DNA from: Nitrospirota bacterium
GTDB lineage: Bacteria; JACPQY01
Length of the DNA: 64,000 bases
Direction of reading: 5' to 3'
Assembly (NCBI GenBank): GCA_016180645.1
Contig: JACPAV010000017.1
Location: forward strand, 1 to 64,000
In this document: positions 7,029-14,844 of the stretch, one piece after another
Layout of the letters: each line of letters starts with the position of its first letter
Position numbering within the stretch: the first letter of the stretch is position 1
Notes under the pieces: generated by a model
Told to the model about the DNA's origin: nothing
What the model saw: only the letters and a program-made list of their open reading frames with translations
Database searches by the model: none
Position numbers and translations under genes: made by a program

Positions 7029-9223
7029 GCGGCGGCCTCCTTCTTCTGCATGTGGAGCGATTCCGTCATGACCCGTTCGATGGTTTCCTTCCGCAGGACG
7101 CACCTGTCCGCCATCTCGTTGGCTTTCTCTCCGTAACGTTCGATGAACTCCCGAACCGCCAGAGTCAGGGCCTGCCGGCAGATCGATTCGATGTCCGCCC
7201 CGCTTCGGCCTTCGCAGGCTCTCGCCAGTTCCTTCGGGGCGACCGCCTTTTCCACCGGGCGTCCGCGCAAGTGGATTCGGAAGATTTCCTCCCGTGTTGT
7301 CACGTCCGGAAGATCCACCTCGATCACGTGATCGAAGCGCCCCGGTCTGATCAGCGCAGGGTCGATCAGATCGCGCCGATTGGTTGCTCCGAGAACCACG
7401 ACCCCGCGGAGTTTTTCAAGACCGTCGATCTCGGTCAGGAACTGGCTGATGGTCCTGGCCATGACCCCGGAGTCTCCCTCACCCGCGTCCCTCCTCGGGG
7501 TCATCGAATCGATCTCGTCAAAGAAAAGGATACAGGGTGCGGCCGCCTTCGCCTTTTTGAAAACTTCCCGAACCCCTTTCTCGGTCTCCCCAACCCACTT
7601 CGAAACAAGCTCCGGACCCTTGATGGAAATGAAATTCACCTCTGACTCCGTCGCGACGGCCCTCGCGATGAGAGTCTTCCCCGTGCCCGGGGGGCCCGCG
7701 AGAAGAATCCCCTGGGTGGGTTTCAGACCGACTGTTTCAAGAAGCCTGCCATATCGGAGAGGCCATTCCACCGTTTCCCTCAGAATCTTCTTGGTGTCCT
7801 CCAGCCCTCCCACCTCCGACCAACGGACGTTCGGAGACTCGATCGACACCTCGCGGATCGCCGACGGCTCCACCTCGTTCATCGCCTGCATGAAGTGGCC
7901 CTGGGTCACCTCCAGCGTCTCGATGGCTTCATGGGGAACCTCGTCCAACGTAACCTCACCCCGCTCCATCGACTCGCGAAGACAAGTCATCGCCGCCTCT
8001 CGGGCGAGCGCCTCAAGGTCGGCGCCGACGTAGCCGTGCGTAATGCCGGCCAACTTCTCCAAACTCACGTCCTTCGCCAGGGGCATGCCCCGTGTGTGGA
8101 TCTCCAGGATCTTGAGCCGCCCGTTTCGCTCGGGGATTCCGATCGGGATCTCCCGGTCGAAACGGCCCGGACGTCTCAAAGCCGGGTCCAGAAGCTCCGG
8201 CATGTTCGTGGCGCCGATGACGATCAACTGACCGCGGTCTTTCAACCCATCCATGAGGGAAAGAAGCGTGGCCACGATTCTCTTCTCGACCTCCCCTTGA
8301 ACATTCGCTCTCTTGGGCGCAACGGAATCAATCTCATCGATGAAGATAATGGAGGGGGACTGCCTCGATGCCTCGTCAAAGATCCTGCGGAGGTGGGCTT
8401 CGCTCTCGCCGTAGAATTTGTGGACGATCTCGGGTCCGTTGACCGCAAAGAAGTTCGCCTCCGCTTCATGAGCCACCGCGCGGGCAATCAGCGTTTTTCC
8501 CGTTCCCGGCGGACCGTAGAGAAGAACCCCCTTGGGCGGATTGATTCCGAGACGGTCAAAGATCTCCGGGAACTTCAGCGGGAGTTCGATCATCTCCCGG
8601 ACGCGCTGGATCTCCCGGTTCAACCCGCCGATGTCCTCGTACGAGACGAATGGGCTTTTCGCCTCGCCCTTCTCCTGCGACTCCTCGATCCGGATCGTCG
8701 TCTGAGGCGTGATCAACACCAACCCCGTCGGCGAGGTCTGGACCACCGCATAGTCCCGGGTCCGGGTGCCGAACAACGTGACCCGCACCTTGTCCCCGGC
8801 CATTACGGGAAGACCCTCCACCGTCCGCCCGAGGGACCGTGTCTCGCCGGACCTGTTGACGGGACTGGCCGGCATGGCCCCGCCGGAAATGATCTTGAGA
8901 TCGATCAACCTGGCGGGACAGGAGACGGCCGGCGTGAGCTTGACCTTCTCGTCGATGCCGACCTTCGCGTTTTCTCGTATGATCCCGTCAATCTGGACCA
9001 AGCCCTTCCCCCGGTGTTCGGCAAATGTGGGCATGACTTTTGCCCCGGTCGCTCTTTTCCCCTCAACAAGGAGGATGTCGCCGATCTTGACTCCCAGTTT
9101 CTCCATCTCCTCCGGGTCCATCCGGGCAATGCCTCTGCCAACGTCCTTCGGATGGGCCTCGGAAGCCCGCTGGAAGACCGACGGCACGGTCGAACCGGCT
9201 GTTTCCTTCCTGGCCGGCATCAT
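7025..9223 (-). CDS. CDC48/VAT-type tandem AAA+ ATPase in gas-vesicle operon
   Basis: A 732-residue protein. An N-terminal double-psi-barrel domain (about 15-110, DPEEMEKLGVKIGDILLVEG) and linker are followed by two AAA+ modules. Walker A motifs GPPGTGKT lie at about 237-244 and 510-517. Walker B motifs are IIFIDEID (about 292-299) and ILFFDEID (about 565-572). Second-region-of-homology arginines (RRPGRFDR, IRPGRFDH) are present. The architecture is that of the p97/CDC48/VAT hexameric unfoldases. An ATG pair at 9223/9220 follows the Hsp20 stop within 2 bases, so it is co-translated with gvp genes. A role in remodelling or disassembling vesicle proteins is inferred from position. Confidence 0.93.
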   Translation of the reverse strand: MMPARKETAGSTVPSVFQRASEAHPKDVGRGIARMDPEEMEKLGVKIGDILLVEGKRATGAKVMPTFAEHRGKGLVQIDGIIRENAKVGIDEKVKLTPAVSCPARLIDLKIISGGAMPASPVNRSGETRSLGRTVEGLPVMAGDKVRVTLFGTRTRDYAVVQTSPTGLVLITPQTTIRIEESQEKGEAKSPFVSYEDIGGLNREIQRVREMIELPLKFPEIFDRLGINPPKGVLLYGPPGTGKTLIARAVAHEAEANFFAVNGPEIVHKFYGESEAHLRRIFDEASRQSPSIIFIDEIDSVAPKRANVQGEVEKRIVATLLSLMDGLKDRGQLIVIGATNMPELLDPALRRPGRFDREIPIGIPERNGRLKILEIHTRGMPLAKDVSLEKLAGITHGYVGADLEALAREAAMTCLRESMERGEVTLDEVPHEAIETLEVTQGHFMQAMNEVEPSAIREVSIESPNVRWSEVGGLEDTKKILRETVEWPLRYGRLLETVGLKPTQGILLAGPPGTGKTLIARAVATESEVNFISIKGPELVSKWVGETEKGVREVFKKAKAAAPCILFFDEIDSMTPRRDAGEGDSGVMARTISQFLTEIDGLEKLRGVVVLGATNRRDLIDPALIRPGRFDHVIEVDLPDVTTREEIFRIHLRGRPVEKAVAPKELARACEGRSGADIESICRQALTLAVREFIERYGEKANEMADRCVLRKETIERVMTESLHMQKKEAAA

Positions 9224-9224
9224 C

Positions 9225-9812
9225 TCATTTTGCTTTCTTGAGCTTGACCTCAAGAACGCCGTTCGTGTAGCTCCGCTCGATGCTCTTGGGGTCAACCTTG
9301 GCCGGGAGGAGGACCTCTTTGGAGTACGTCCGCTTCCCGGAGGTCGTGATCTGGATGACATCGTCACCCTGGACCTCGACGGACACATCCGCGTCGCCCA
9401 CGCCGGGAAGCTCGGCCACAAGTCGGATAAATCCTTCCTCATCGAAGAGATCGATGAGCGGCTCTCTTGCCTCTTCGACAACCGGCCCCTTCGATCGAGC
9501 CCGCGCCTTCACTTTGCCGATGTCCCCAAAGGGTTGAACGACAGGCCGCGAACCTCCCCCGGGTCCCGCCATGGTCCGGATGGAAAAGCCATAGACCCCG
9601 GTGACGTCCTTGTTTCCCTTGACGGAAAACTCGCCCGTCCTCTTGATTTCCCCCCCCTCCCGGGTCACCTTGTCTGCAAGATCAACCAGGGTGGAAAGCC
9701 CCTTGAAGAATCCTCCCAGGAGTCCTCTGCCGCCGATCTCGACGTCCACCTCCGGTTTCCTTCCGGCCTCCTTCTTTTCCTTCCCAGGATTAGGCACGGG
9801 GCTGTTCCTCAA
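9225..9812 (-). CDS. gvpH: Hsp20/alpha-crystallin family gas vesicle protein (GvpH type)
   Basis: A 195-residue protein. Its C-terminal 90 residues are an alpha-crystallin domain: LIDLFDEEGFIRLVAELPGV, then VQGDDVIQITTSGKRTYSKE and a terminal YTNGVLEVKLKK. The N-terminal half is specific (GGRGLLGGFFKGLSTLVDLA followed by Gly/Arg-rich sequence), as in Hsp20-like GvpH proteins of gas-vesicle clusters. The start is a TTG that overlaps the upstream stop (TTGA). Small heat-shock folds are thought to hold hydrophobic GvpA soluble before assembly. It is directly followed by the CDC48-type ATPase. Confidence 0.88.
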   Translation of the reverse strand: MRNSPVPNPGKEKKEAGRKPEVDVEIGGRGLLGGFFKGLSTLVDLADKVTREGGEIKRTGEFSVKGNKDVTGVYGFSIRTMAGPGGGSRPVVQPFGDIGKVKARARSKGPVVEEAREPLIDLFDEEGFIRLVAELPGVGDADVSVEVQGDDVIQITTSGKRTYSKEVLLPAKVDPKSIERSYTNGVLEVKLKKAK

Positions 9813-10141
9813 AACTTGAGGGAAACCGTGTTGACACGGCGGCCGTTGTCGTGACTCCGTTTGGACACCCTCCCCATTCTCCGGGCGCGGGGTCCTACGA
9901 GACCGGAGTACTTCCTCTCCGTATCTCCGATATCCCTCTCGATCCCCTGGAGTTGATCCTTGATCTGCGCAAGTTGAGCCTCGAGGGAACGCATCTTCTT
10001 GATCATGCTCTCGCGCCTCACGGTCAATATGTAGAGGCGGTTTGCCTGTTGGGCAACACCTCCCCCGATCGCAAAATGGGCGATGGCTGAAACCCCACGG
10101 GTTGCGGTGGACCCTCTCGGGGGTCCTGCGGGTATGGACAT
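9809..10141 (-). CDS. small coiled-coil protein of gas-vesicle cluster, function unknown
   Basis: A 110-residue protein between gvpN and gvpH. The middle is a predicted coiled coil (RSLEAQLAQIKDQLQGIERD and onward). The N-terminal part is Gly/Ala-rich (AIAHFAIGGGVAQQANRLYI) and the C-terminus is basic. The ATG lies one base after the gvpN stop with GGAGGGATAAG upstream, so it is tightly coupled. I do not recognise a named Gvp family; a tether or adaptor for GvpN or the vesicle wall is possible but only inferred. Confidence 0.75.
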   Translation of the reverse strand: MSIPAGPPRGSTATRGVSAIAHFAIGGGVAQQANRLYILTVRRESMIKKMRSLEAQLAQIKDQLQGIERDIGDTERKYSGLVGPRARRMGRVSKRSHDNGRRVNTVSLKF

Positions 10142-10142
10142 C

Positions 10143-11096
10143 TTATCCCTCCTCCGACGGCCCGGCTCCATTGCCGGCGTATTTCTTGATCGCTTTTTTC
10201 ACCACTTCCGCCACCTTCGCGGAGGTGGCCAAGCTCCCTATCCGCGACGTCTCCGATGTCAGAACGTCCAGACAAATCCTGGAAAAAAGCGGGTCCGCGG
10301 ACTTGACGCGGGCCCCACTCCCATACTCGCGCACCGTCCTGGCAATCATGATGCAGGCGCGAATCGTGGGCGTGAATTCGTACTGCCCGTGTTCCCTCAG
10401 GTAACGCACGATTCTCACCACCTTTGTGGCTTCACCCACAGGTAGACCCGACTTCCTGGCGGTGATGAACCGCTCCGTCTCCTCGTCCAGCGACTGCAAG
10501 TCGAGGGTCACCATCCGGTCCCGCAGGGCGTCCTGGGAGCGGTGAACACCGGCATACTCCTCGGGATTCGATGTGAAGATCGCGCGGAAATCCGGATGGA
10601 CCTTGAGGTAGCCGGTCCGTTCTCCCTCGCGGTTCAAAGGGAGATCGAGGATCCCCTCTTGAAGGACGGAAAGGAGGACGTTGTTCGCCTCCGGCCGGGA
10701 GCGGGTGAATTCGTCATAGATCAGGCTGTAGCCGTTCTCGACGGCGACCGTCAGCCGGTTGTCAACCCACCGCTTCGAGCTCTCCTCTTCGATCTTCAGG
10801 ACGGAGGAAATGAAATTGTCCCGGACCTTTTTCATATGATAGCCGGTTTCTGCACCGACCAAGTCCGAGGTCGTGAACTCCTCGTCCCCATGGATCATGA
10901 GGACGGGCCGGCCTATCAGTTCAGCCAATCGGAGGGCGAGAGTCGTCTTTCCCGTCCCCGAGGCCCCCCGAAAATGGACCGGGAAACCGGCCTTCATGTA
11001 GTGCAACGCCCTTGCAACCGTTTCCTTTACAAAGGGGGTCTCCACAAACTCTTTGCCCGCCTGCGGTTGTATCACGGTTGCCTCATGTGCCTGCAT
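10143..11096 (-). CDS. gvpN: gas vesicle AAA+ ATPase GvpN
   Basis: A 317-residue MoxR-like AAA+ protein. Motifs: ETPFVKETVARALHYMKAG, Walker A GASGTGKTT (about 46-54), DLVGAETGYH, Walker B SLIYDEFTRSRPE, and IFTSNPEEYAGVHRSQDAL (sensor 1 and arginine region). This matches GvpN at the expected length. ATG 11096 has GAAGGAGGAGAAG just upstream; a longer open frame upstream lacks family similarity and crosses a C-run at about 11123. GvpN increases vesicle size or maturation in known systems. Two coiled-coil genes precede it in the operon. Confidence 0.94.
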   Translation of the reverse strand: MQAHEATVIQPQAGKEFVETPFVKETVARALHYMKAGFPVHFRGASGTGKTTLALRLAELIGRPVLMIHGDEEFTTSDLVGAETGYHMKKVRDNFISSVLKIEEESSKRWVDNRLTVAVENGYSLIYDEFTRSRPEANNVLLSVLQEGILDLPLNREGERTGYLKVHPDFRAIFTSNPEEYAGVHRSQDALRDRMVTLDLQSLDEETERFITARKSGLPVGEATKVVRIVRYLREHGQYEFTPTIRACIMIARTVREYGSGARVKSADPLFSRICLDVLTSETSRIGSLATSAKVAEVVKKAIKKYAGNGAGPSEEG

Positions 11097-11158
11097 CTTC
11101 TCCTCCTTCTCCCAGGCAGACCCCCCCCCCCTTGCTCGAAAAGGGACCTGACTTTGGG

Positions 11159-11518
11159 CTAGTGCGCGCGAGCCGCTTTCTGCTTGGCTGCCGCGAAGGG
11201 TCCCTTGAAGTTCTGGCGCTTCGAGGCCATCGTCTTGGCCATTCTCTGCCACGCGAGGTGGGCCTCCTTGCGGTCCCTCTGGTTCTTCCGCCGCAGGCTG
11301 CCGACCGTTTCCCTCAGATCGTCGACAAAGGCGCCCAAGTCCACTTCGAGTTTCCTGGCCCGTGCCCTGCCCTGCTTGTGAAATCCCGCGAGCAACCTGT
11401 GCGTATCGACGATATGGTTCCGAGTATCGACACGATTCTTCCCAAGGAAGTTCACCCGCGCGTCGAAAGACGCGAGGAAATCATCCCCGAGATTTGTGAA
11501 CTGTTCTGCCAGTCCCAT
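11159..11518 (-). CDS. coiled-coil protein of gas-vesicle cluster (paralogue of next gene upstream)
   Basis: A 119-residue, mostly helical basic protein with AAGGAGG upstream of its ATG. Its first 30 residues, with the pattern NLGDDFLASFDARVNFLG, align with the start of the neighbouring 187-residue protein (NLTGDVVASFGAGIGEVG), so the two share an N-terminal module. The rest is Lys/Arg-rich helix (RKNQRDRKEAHLAWQRM). Placement directly between gvpA and gvpN is where gvpC-like genes often lie, but no GvpC 33-residue repeats are seen. Function unknown. Confidence 0.75.
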   Translation of the reverse strand: MGLAEQFTNLGDDFLASFDARVNFLGKNRVDTRNHIVDTHRLLAGFHKQGRARARKLEVDLGAFVDDLRETVGSLRRKNQRDRKEAHLAWQRMAKTMASKRQNFKGPFAAAKQKAARAH

Positions 11519-11552
11519 CGTACTTGCCTCCTTCTTTGTTGGCGTTCAGTGG

Positions 11553-12116
11553 CTAGCCAACAGCCGACCTCTGAAGGTCGATGGCTGATGGCTCACTTAT
11601 TTGCAGTTGTGTTTCGAGATCCTGGATGACCCTTTTGAATTCCCGGACCGAGAGGGTTTCCTTCTTGGCCTCGAGACTCGCAAACGTCTCCCGGATCAGG
11701 TCCTGCTCATTCTGAAAAGAAACAATCTCGGCCTTCGCCGTCTCGATCGTCTTCTGAAGCTCTCGTGTGATCCGCTCCACCTCCTGAAGGATGCCGGCGT
11801 GGAGCGAGCGCCTCAGCCTTGCGGCGAGATCCCCTTGACGCGCCAGAAAGCCCTTGATGAACATCTTGATCTGACTTTCCCGCCGGCACTGAAAGTCAAG
11901 GACCCGTTCGGTGAAACCGTCGAAGTCCCTTCGCCGCAGGGAAGTCACGGATGCGAGCGACTCCCGGAGGCTCTCGCGGACCGCTTCATCCACTCTGCCA
12001 TGGCCGGCGAGGATGTCGATCCCCTTCTCAATCAAGCCGCCGACTTCCCCGATCCCCGCCCCGAACGAGGCAACAACGTCGCCTGTCAAATTTCTGATTT
12101 CACTGGATACGGACAT
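11553..12116 (-). CDS. coiled-coil protein directly downstream of gvpA, GvpC-position candidate
   Basis: A 187-residue helical protein. The N-terminal module (SEIRNLTGDVVASFGAGIGE) is shared with the downstream 119-residue gene. Long heptad-like helices follow (LRRSLHAGILQEVERITREL; AEIVSFQNEQDLIRETFASL). The start ATG at 12116 has AAGGAG five bases upstream; a TTG 15 bases earlier would include that site and is less likely. It is the first gene after gvpA. By position it could be a wall-binding or shell-stiffening protein, but no sequence evidence ties it to GvpC. Confidence 0.75.
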   Translation of the reverse strand: MSVSSEIRNLTGDVVASFGAGIGEVGGLIEKGIDILAGHGRVDEAVRESLRESLASVTSLRRRDFDGFTERVLDFQCRRESQIKMFIKGFLARQGDLAARLRRSLHAGILQEVERITRELQKTIETAKAEIVSFQNEQDLIRETFASLEAKKETLSVREFKRVIQDLETQLQISEPSAIDLQRSAVG

Positions 12117-12203
12117 TGTTTCTCCTTTCAAGAGTCAGACGGTTTGGCGAGAAGAGCTCTCTTCAAGGTCGCCTCGGCAAACCATCTCCAACCCGTTCCT
12201 TCC

Positions 12204-12422
12204 TTAGGAAGCCGGCTGAGCGGCTGATGTCGTGAGACCGATCGCTTCGGCGTATTTGAGATAGGTCTCAACGCCGGCGACCACGGCTCGCGCCTCCAAG
12301 GACAGGAATTCGATTCCGACGAGCGACACGCGCGCCCAGGCATCGATGACGATCCCCTTGTCGAGGATCCGGTCGATAACCTCAGCCAGCGATGAACTCG
12401 CCATGGATTTTTGAACGGCCAT
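12204..12422 (-). CDS. gvpA: gas vesicle structural protein GvpA
   Basis: A 72-residue protein almost identical in pattern to canonical Gvp[21 protein letters not shown], then [20 protein letters not shown], a [17 protein letters not shown] helix and a short Ala/Ser tail. It forms the hydrophobic ribbed wall of gas vesicles. ATG 12422 is chosen because a near-perfect ribosome-binding site (GGAGGTGA) ends six bases before it; a TTG at 12428 is too close to that site. It is the first gene after the sigma-54 promoter and is followed by an 87-base gap before the rest of the operon. Confidence 0.98.
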   Translation of the reverse strand: MAVQKSMASSSLAEVIDRILDKGIVIDAWARVSLVGIEFLSLEARAVVAGVETYLKYAEAIGLTTSAAQPAS

Positions 12423-12491
12423 TTTCAATCACCTCCTCTCTCTTCTGCTATTTTTCCTGTTTCCGTCTCTTTTCTTTGTTTCCTTCACAAC

Positions 12492-12506
12492 GCAGGAAGC
12501 ATGCCA
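12492..12506 (-). promoter_or_regulatory. sigma-54 (RpoN) promoter of the gas-vesicle operon
   Basis: Read on the minus strand, TGGCATGCTTCCTGC has the invariant GG and GC dinucleotides separated by exactly 10 bases and matches the consensus TGGCAYG-N4-TTGC at nearly every position. Transcription would start near 12480, giving a leader of about 55 bases before gvpA with a strong ribosome-binding site. The gene just upstream encodes an NtrC-type sigma-54 activator, which fits. Confidence 0.85.
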
Positions 12507-12664
12507 TTCTCTGCGCGCGATGTTCGCCGGCCAGGATCGGAAGTTTGGGACGTGAAAAGACATCCGCCTTTCTCGATGAGGGCGGTTGGACGGACACGGG
12601 TGACCACCATGAATGGACAGGGTTCGGCCCGCGGGAGAATTACTGGTGTAATGGCGGGAAAAAG

Positions 12665-12769
12665 AGAGACGGGTCTCTGCCCATGGATCCTGAACCGGTC
12701 CACAAGTCGGCCCCAAGGTTCTTTCGAATGACTCCGTGTAATCCCGAGTAGCCTCGGAAACGGGTCTCT
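12665..12769. promoter_or_regulatory. two candidate activator (enhancer) sites upstream of gvpA
   Basis: AGAGACGGGTCTCT at 12665-12678 is a perfect inverted repeat with a 2-base centre. A second copy at 12756-12769 keeps the right half (ACGGGTCTCT, identical over 10 bases) with a decayed left half. They lie about 185 and 275 bases upstream of the inferred sigma-54 start, the usual range for NtrC-family enhancer binding. Assignment to the neighbouring activator is inference. Confidence 0.5.
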
Positions 12770-12778
12770 CAAATAGGA

Positions 12779-12800
12779 AGAGAGTTTCTCAAAACTCTCT
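12779..12800 (-). terminator. hairpin after the sigma-54 activator gene
   Basis: A perfect 9-bp stem AGAGAGTTT / AAACTCTCT with a 4-base loop lies 11 bases downstream of the activator stop. There is only a weak T tract after it on the minus strand (TTCCTATTTG), so it may be an attenuator or partial terminator separating the regulatory operon from gvpA. Confidence 0.5.
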
Positions 12801-12811
12801 GGGCTGACGGT

Positions 12812-14209
12812 TCAGGCCCCGGAGAACCCCGATCGAATTCCAAGCTCCTTTATTTTATTGTAGAGAGTCCTACGGGTGATCCCCAAGAGATCGGCCGCCT
12901 TGCCTTGATGCCCCTTCGTCTTTTGAAGGGCTTCCAGGATCAACTGCCTCTCAACCTGTTCGCTCGCCTTGCGGGCGACTTCCGTGAAGGGAAGGTCATG
13001 GGAGATGGGAAGACGGATCTCCGGCGCTAAATCCGATTTCCCGGGATTCCGGACTTCCGGCGGCAGATCCACGAGCTCGACGCAGCCTTCAGCCATCACC
13101 ATGGCCCTTTTCATGATGTTCCGCAGTTCCCGCACGTTTCCCGGGAAGGAATAGCGATGGAGCCTTTCGAGGGCCTCGGGGGCTATTTTCGAAACTTCCT
13201 TCCCCATCTCCGGTCCCATTTGGAGCAAGAACCTGTGGCAGAGGAACGGAATATCATCCCTTCTCTCTCGAAGCGGCGGGAGATGGATCATAAACTCATT
13301 CAGGCGATAGAAGAGATCCAGGCGGAAAAGATTCTCCCGCGAAGCTCGGGCCAGATCCGCGTTCGTCGCGGCGATCACGCGAACGGAGGTCCGGATTGTT
13401 CTCCTGCCGCCCACCCGCTCGATCTCGTGACTCTCCAGGAACCGAAGAAGCTTGGACTGCACCGGGCCCGGGATGTTCCCGATCTCATCCAGGAAGAGCG
13501 TGCCCCCGTCGGCCAGCTCACACTTTCCCTTCACGGTTGAGGTGGCGCCGGTAAAAGCGCCCTTTTCGTAGCCGAACAACTCGCTCTCGATCAGCGTCTC
13601 CGGGATTGCCGCACAATCGACCGGAATGAACGAACCTTCGTGCCCATTGGACAAGCGGTGGATGGCTCTCGCAACAAGCTCCTTCCCCGTTCCCGATTCA
13701 CCCAGGATGAGGACATTCACTTTCGTCGCGGCGACCGAGCGCGCGAGTCGAATCACCTGCTGTGTCTTTTCAGAAGCCCCCATCGACGCCTCAAGATCCC
13801 CCACCTCTCCCAAACGCGCCTGCAACCCTTCGATCTGCCGATGGAGACGCCGTTGCTCAATCGCCATTGCGATCAGGACGGTCATTTCCTCCCTGTTGAA
13901 CGGCTTGGTTGCATAGTGGAAAGCCCCCTTTTTCATGGCCTGCACGGCGGTTTCAACCGTCGGATACCCGGTGAGCATGATCACCGGCAGTCTACTGTCC
14001 CATTCCCTGATCTGGCTCAAGACGGTCATGCCGTCGGAATCACCCAGATGGCGATCAAGGAGGACACAAGACGGAGATTCCCGCTGAATAAGCGGAAGCG
14101 CCGAATCGGCTGCGGTTGTCCAAGCCGCTCGATATCCCTCTTGCGTGAGGAATTTCCCCAACATGCGGCAGACGTCCTCTTCGTCGTCAATGATGAATAT
14201 GGTTTCCAT
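12812..14209 (-). CDS. NtrC-family sigma-54-dependent response regulator
   Basis: A 465-residue protein. Receiver domain (1-120) with phospho-acceptor Asp near 52 (LLDRHLGDSDG). Sigma-54 AAA+ domain (about 145-370) with Walker A GESGTGKE, the sigma-54-contacting loop GAFTGA and a conserved SKLLRFLES region. Fis-type helix-turn-helix at the C-terminus (GKAADLLGITRRTLYNKIKEL). The ATG overlaps the upstream stop (TGATG). It sits immediately before a sigma-54 promoter driving the gas-vesicle operon, so it is very probably the operon's activator, phosphorylated by the hybrid kinase at the far end. Partnership is inferred from context. Confidence 0.93.
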   Translation of the reverse strand: METIFIIDDEEDVCRMLGKFLTQEGYRAAWTTAADSALPLIQRESPSCVLLDRHLGDSDGMTVLSQIREWDSRLPVIMLTGYPTVETAVQAMKKGAFHYATKPFNREEMTVLIAMAIEQRRLHRQIEGLQARLGEVGDLEASMGASEKTQQVIRLARSVAATKVNVLILGESGTGKELVARAIHRLSNGHEGSFIPVDCAAIPETLIESELFGYEKGAFTGATSTVKGKCELADGGTLFLDEIGNIPGPVQSKLLRFLESHEIERVGGRRTIRTSVRVIAATNADLARASRENLFRLDLFYRLNEFMIHLPPLRERRDDIPFLCHRFLLQMGPEMGKEVSKIAPEALERLHRYSFPGNVRELRNIMKRAMVMAEGCVELVDLPPEVRNPGKSDLAPEIRLPISHDLPFTEVARKASEQVERQLILEALQKTKGHQGKAADLLGITRRTLYNKIKELGIRSGFSGA

Positions 14210-14844
14210 CAAGCCACTCGTTTCATTTCGTAGCTGCCGCGGAGTGGGAGGCGATGGATCAAATAACTGATTTCGACGTCCAAGGGTATGAGTTCATCCA
14301 CCTTGTGAAGGAGGCCTATGAAAAGGATGCCGATCTCTCCAGGTTGGAGCGTTGCAAGAATTCGGTCCCGGATGACCCGATCTCTTCCCTTCAAGAGTTC
14401 ACCCGCCTCCTTCTCAAATGCACGAATGAGCGTTTCCTTCTCTTGGTGAGTCCTCGCCTCCGCGATGTTCCTGAGATGGCCATATTCGCGCCTGAGTAGC
14501 CCGGGGTCTTCCGTCCCGACAAGGGTCGCCCCCTGACAGAGCAACCATTGAACCAGAACGTGGTTGAGACTTCCCCTCTTCGCGAGCTCATCGATGATCT
14601 CTTTTTCTTTCCCGCAAATGGGGAGGCCGTCTTGGTAAACCTTCACCTTCTTGAAGGGAAGATGGATGGCCTGGATTCGTTTCTTGATTCCTTCCCACAT
14701 CTCCTCGACCGCTTCAGCCCGCTGCCTCCATTTCTCCTCTCCCAATTTCTCTACATACGCCTTCCGCATCGATCCCGCCAAAGTTCCCATATCATTCTCC
14801 GTGTGCAGGACGGGAACATAGATCAGTTTTCTCCTATCTTGCAC
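14209..14844 (-). CDS. conserved hypothetical protein in gas-vesicle regulatory operon
   Basis: A 211-residue soluble protein between a CheY-like gene and the NtrC-type gene, overlapping both. Start motif RKLIYVPVLHTENDMGTLAG; central helical, Lys/Arg/Glu-rich part; near the end GEIGILFIGLLHKVDELIPL, which resembles the closing strand-helix of TraB/PrgY-type or nucleotidase-like folds (ILFIGxxH), but the similarity is too thin to name it. The conserved His in HTE and the GLLH motif could form a site. The GTG start overlaps the receiver gene stop. Function unknown; co-translation suggests a role in signal input or output. Confidence 0.75.
   Translation of the reverse strand: MQDRRKLIYVPVLHTENDMGTLAGSMRKAYVEKLGEEKWRQRAEAVEEMWEGIKKRIQAIHLPFKKVKVYQDGLPICGKEKEIIDELAKRGSLNHVLVQWLLCQGATLVGTEDPGLLRREYGHLRNIAEARTHQEKETLIRAFEKEAGELLKGRDRVIRDRILATLQPGEIGILFIGLLHKVDELIPLDVEISYLIHRLPLRGSYEMKRVA

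Noticed and set aside
7025-9481. 818-residue start for the CDC48-type ATPase
   Set aside because: The first 86 residues are Ser/Arg-rich shadow of gvpH. The family N-domain begins right after the ATG pair at 9223/9220.
13000-14209. Prophage or integrative element carrying the gvp cluster
   Set aside because: No integrase, attachment repeats or tRNA flank the cluster within the window, and composition appears similar to neighbours.
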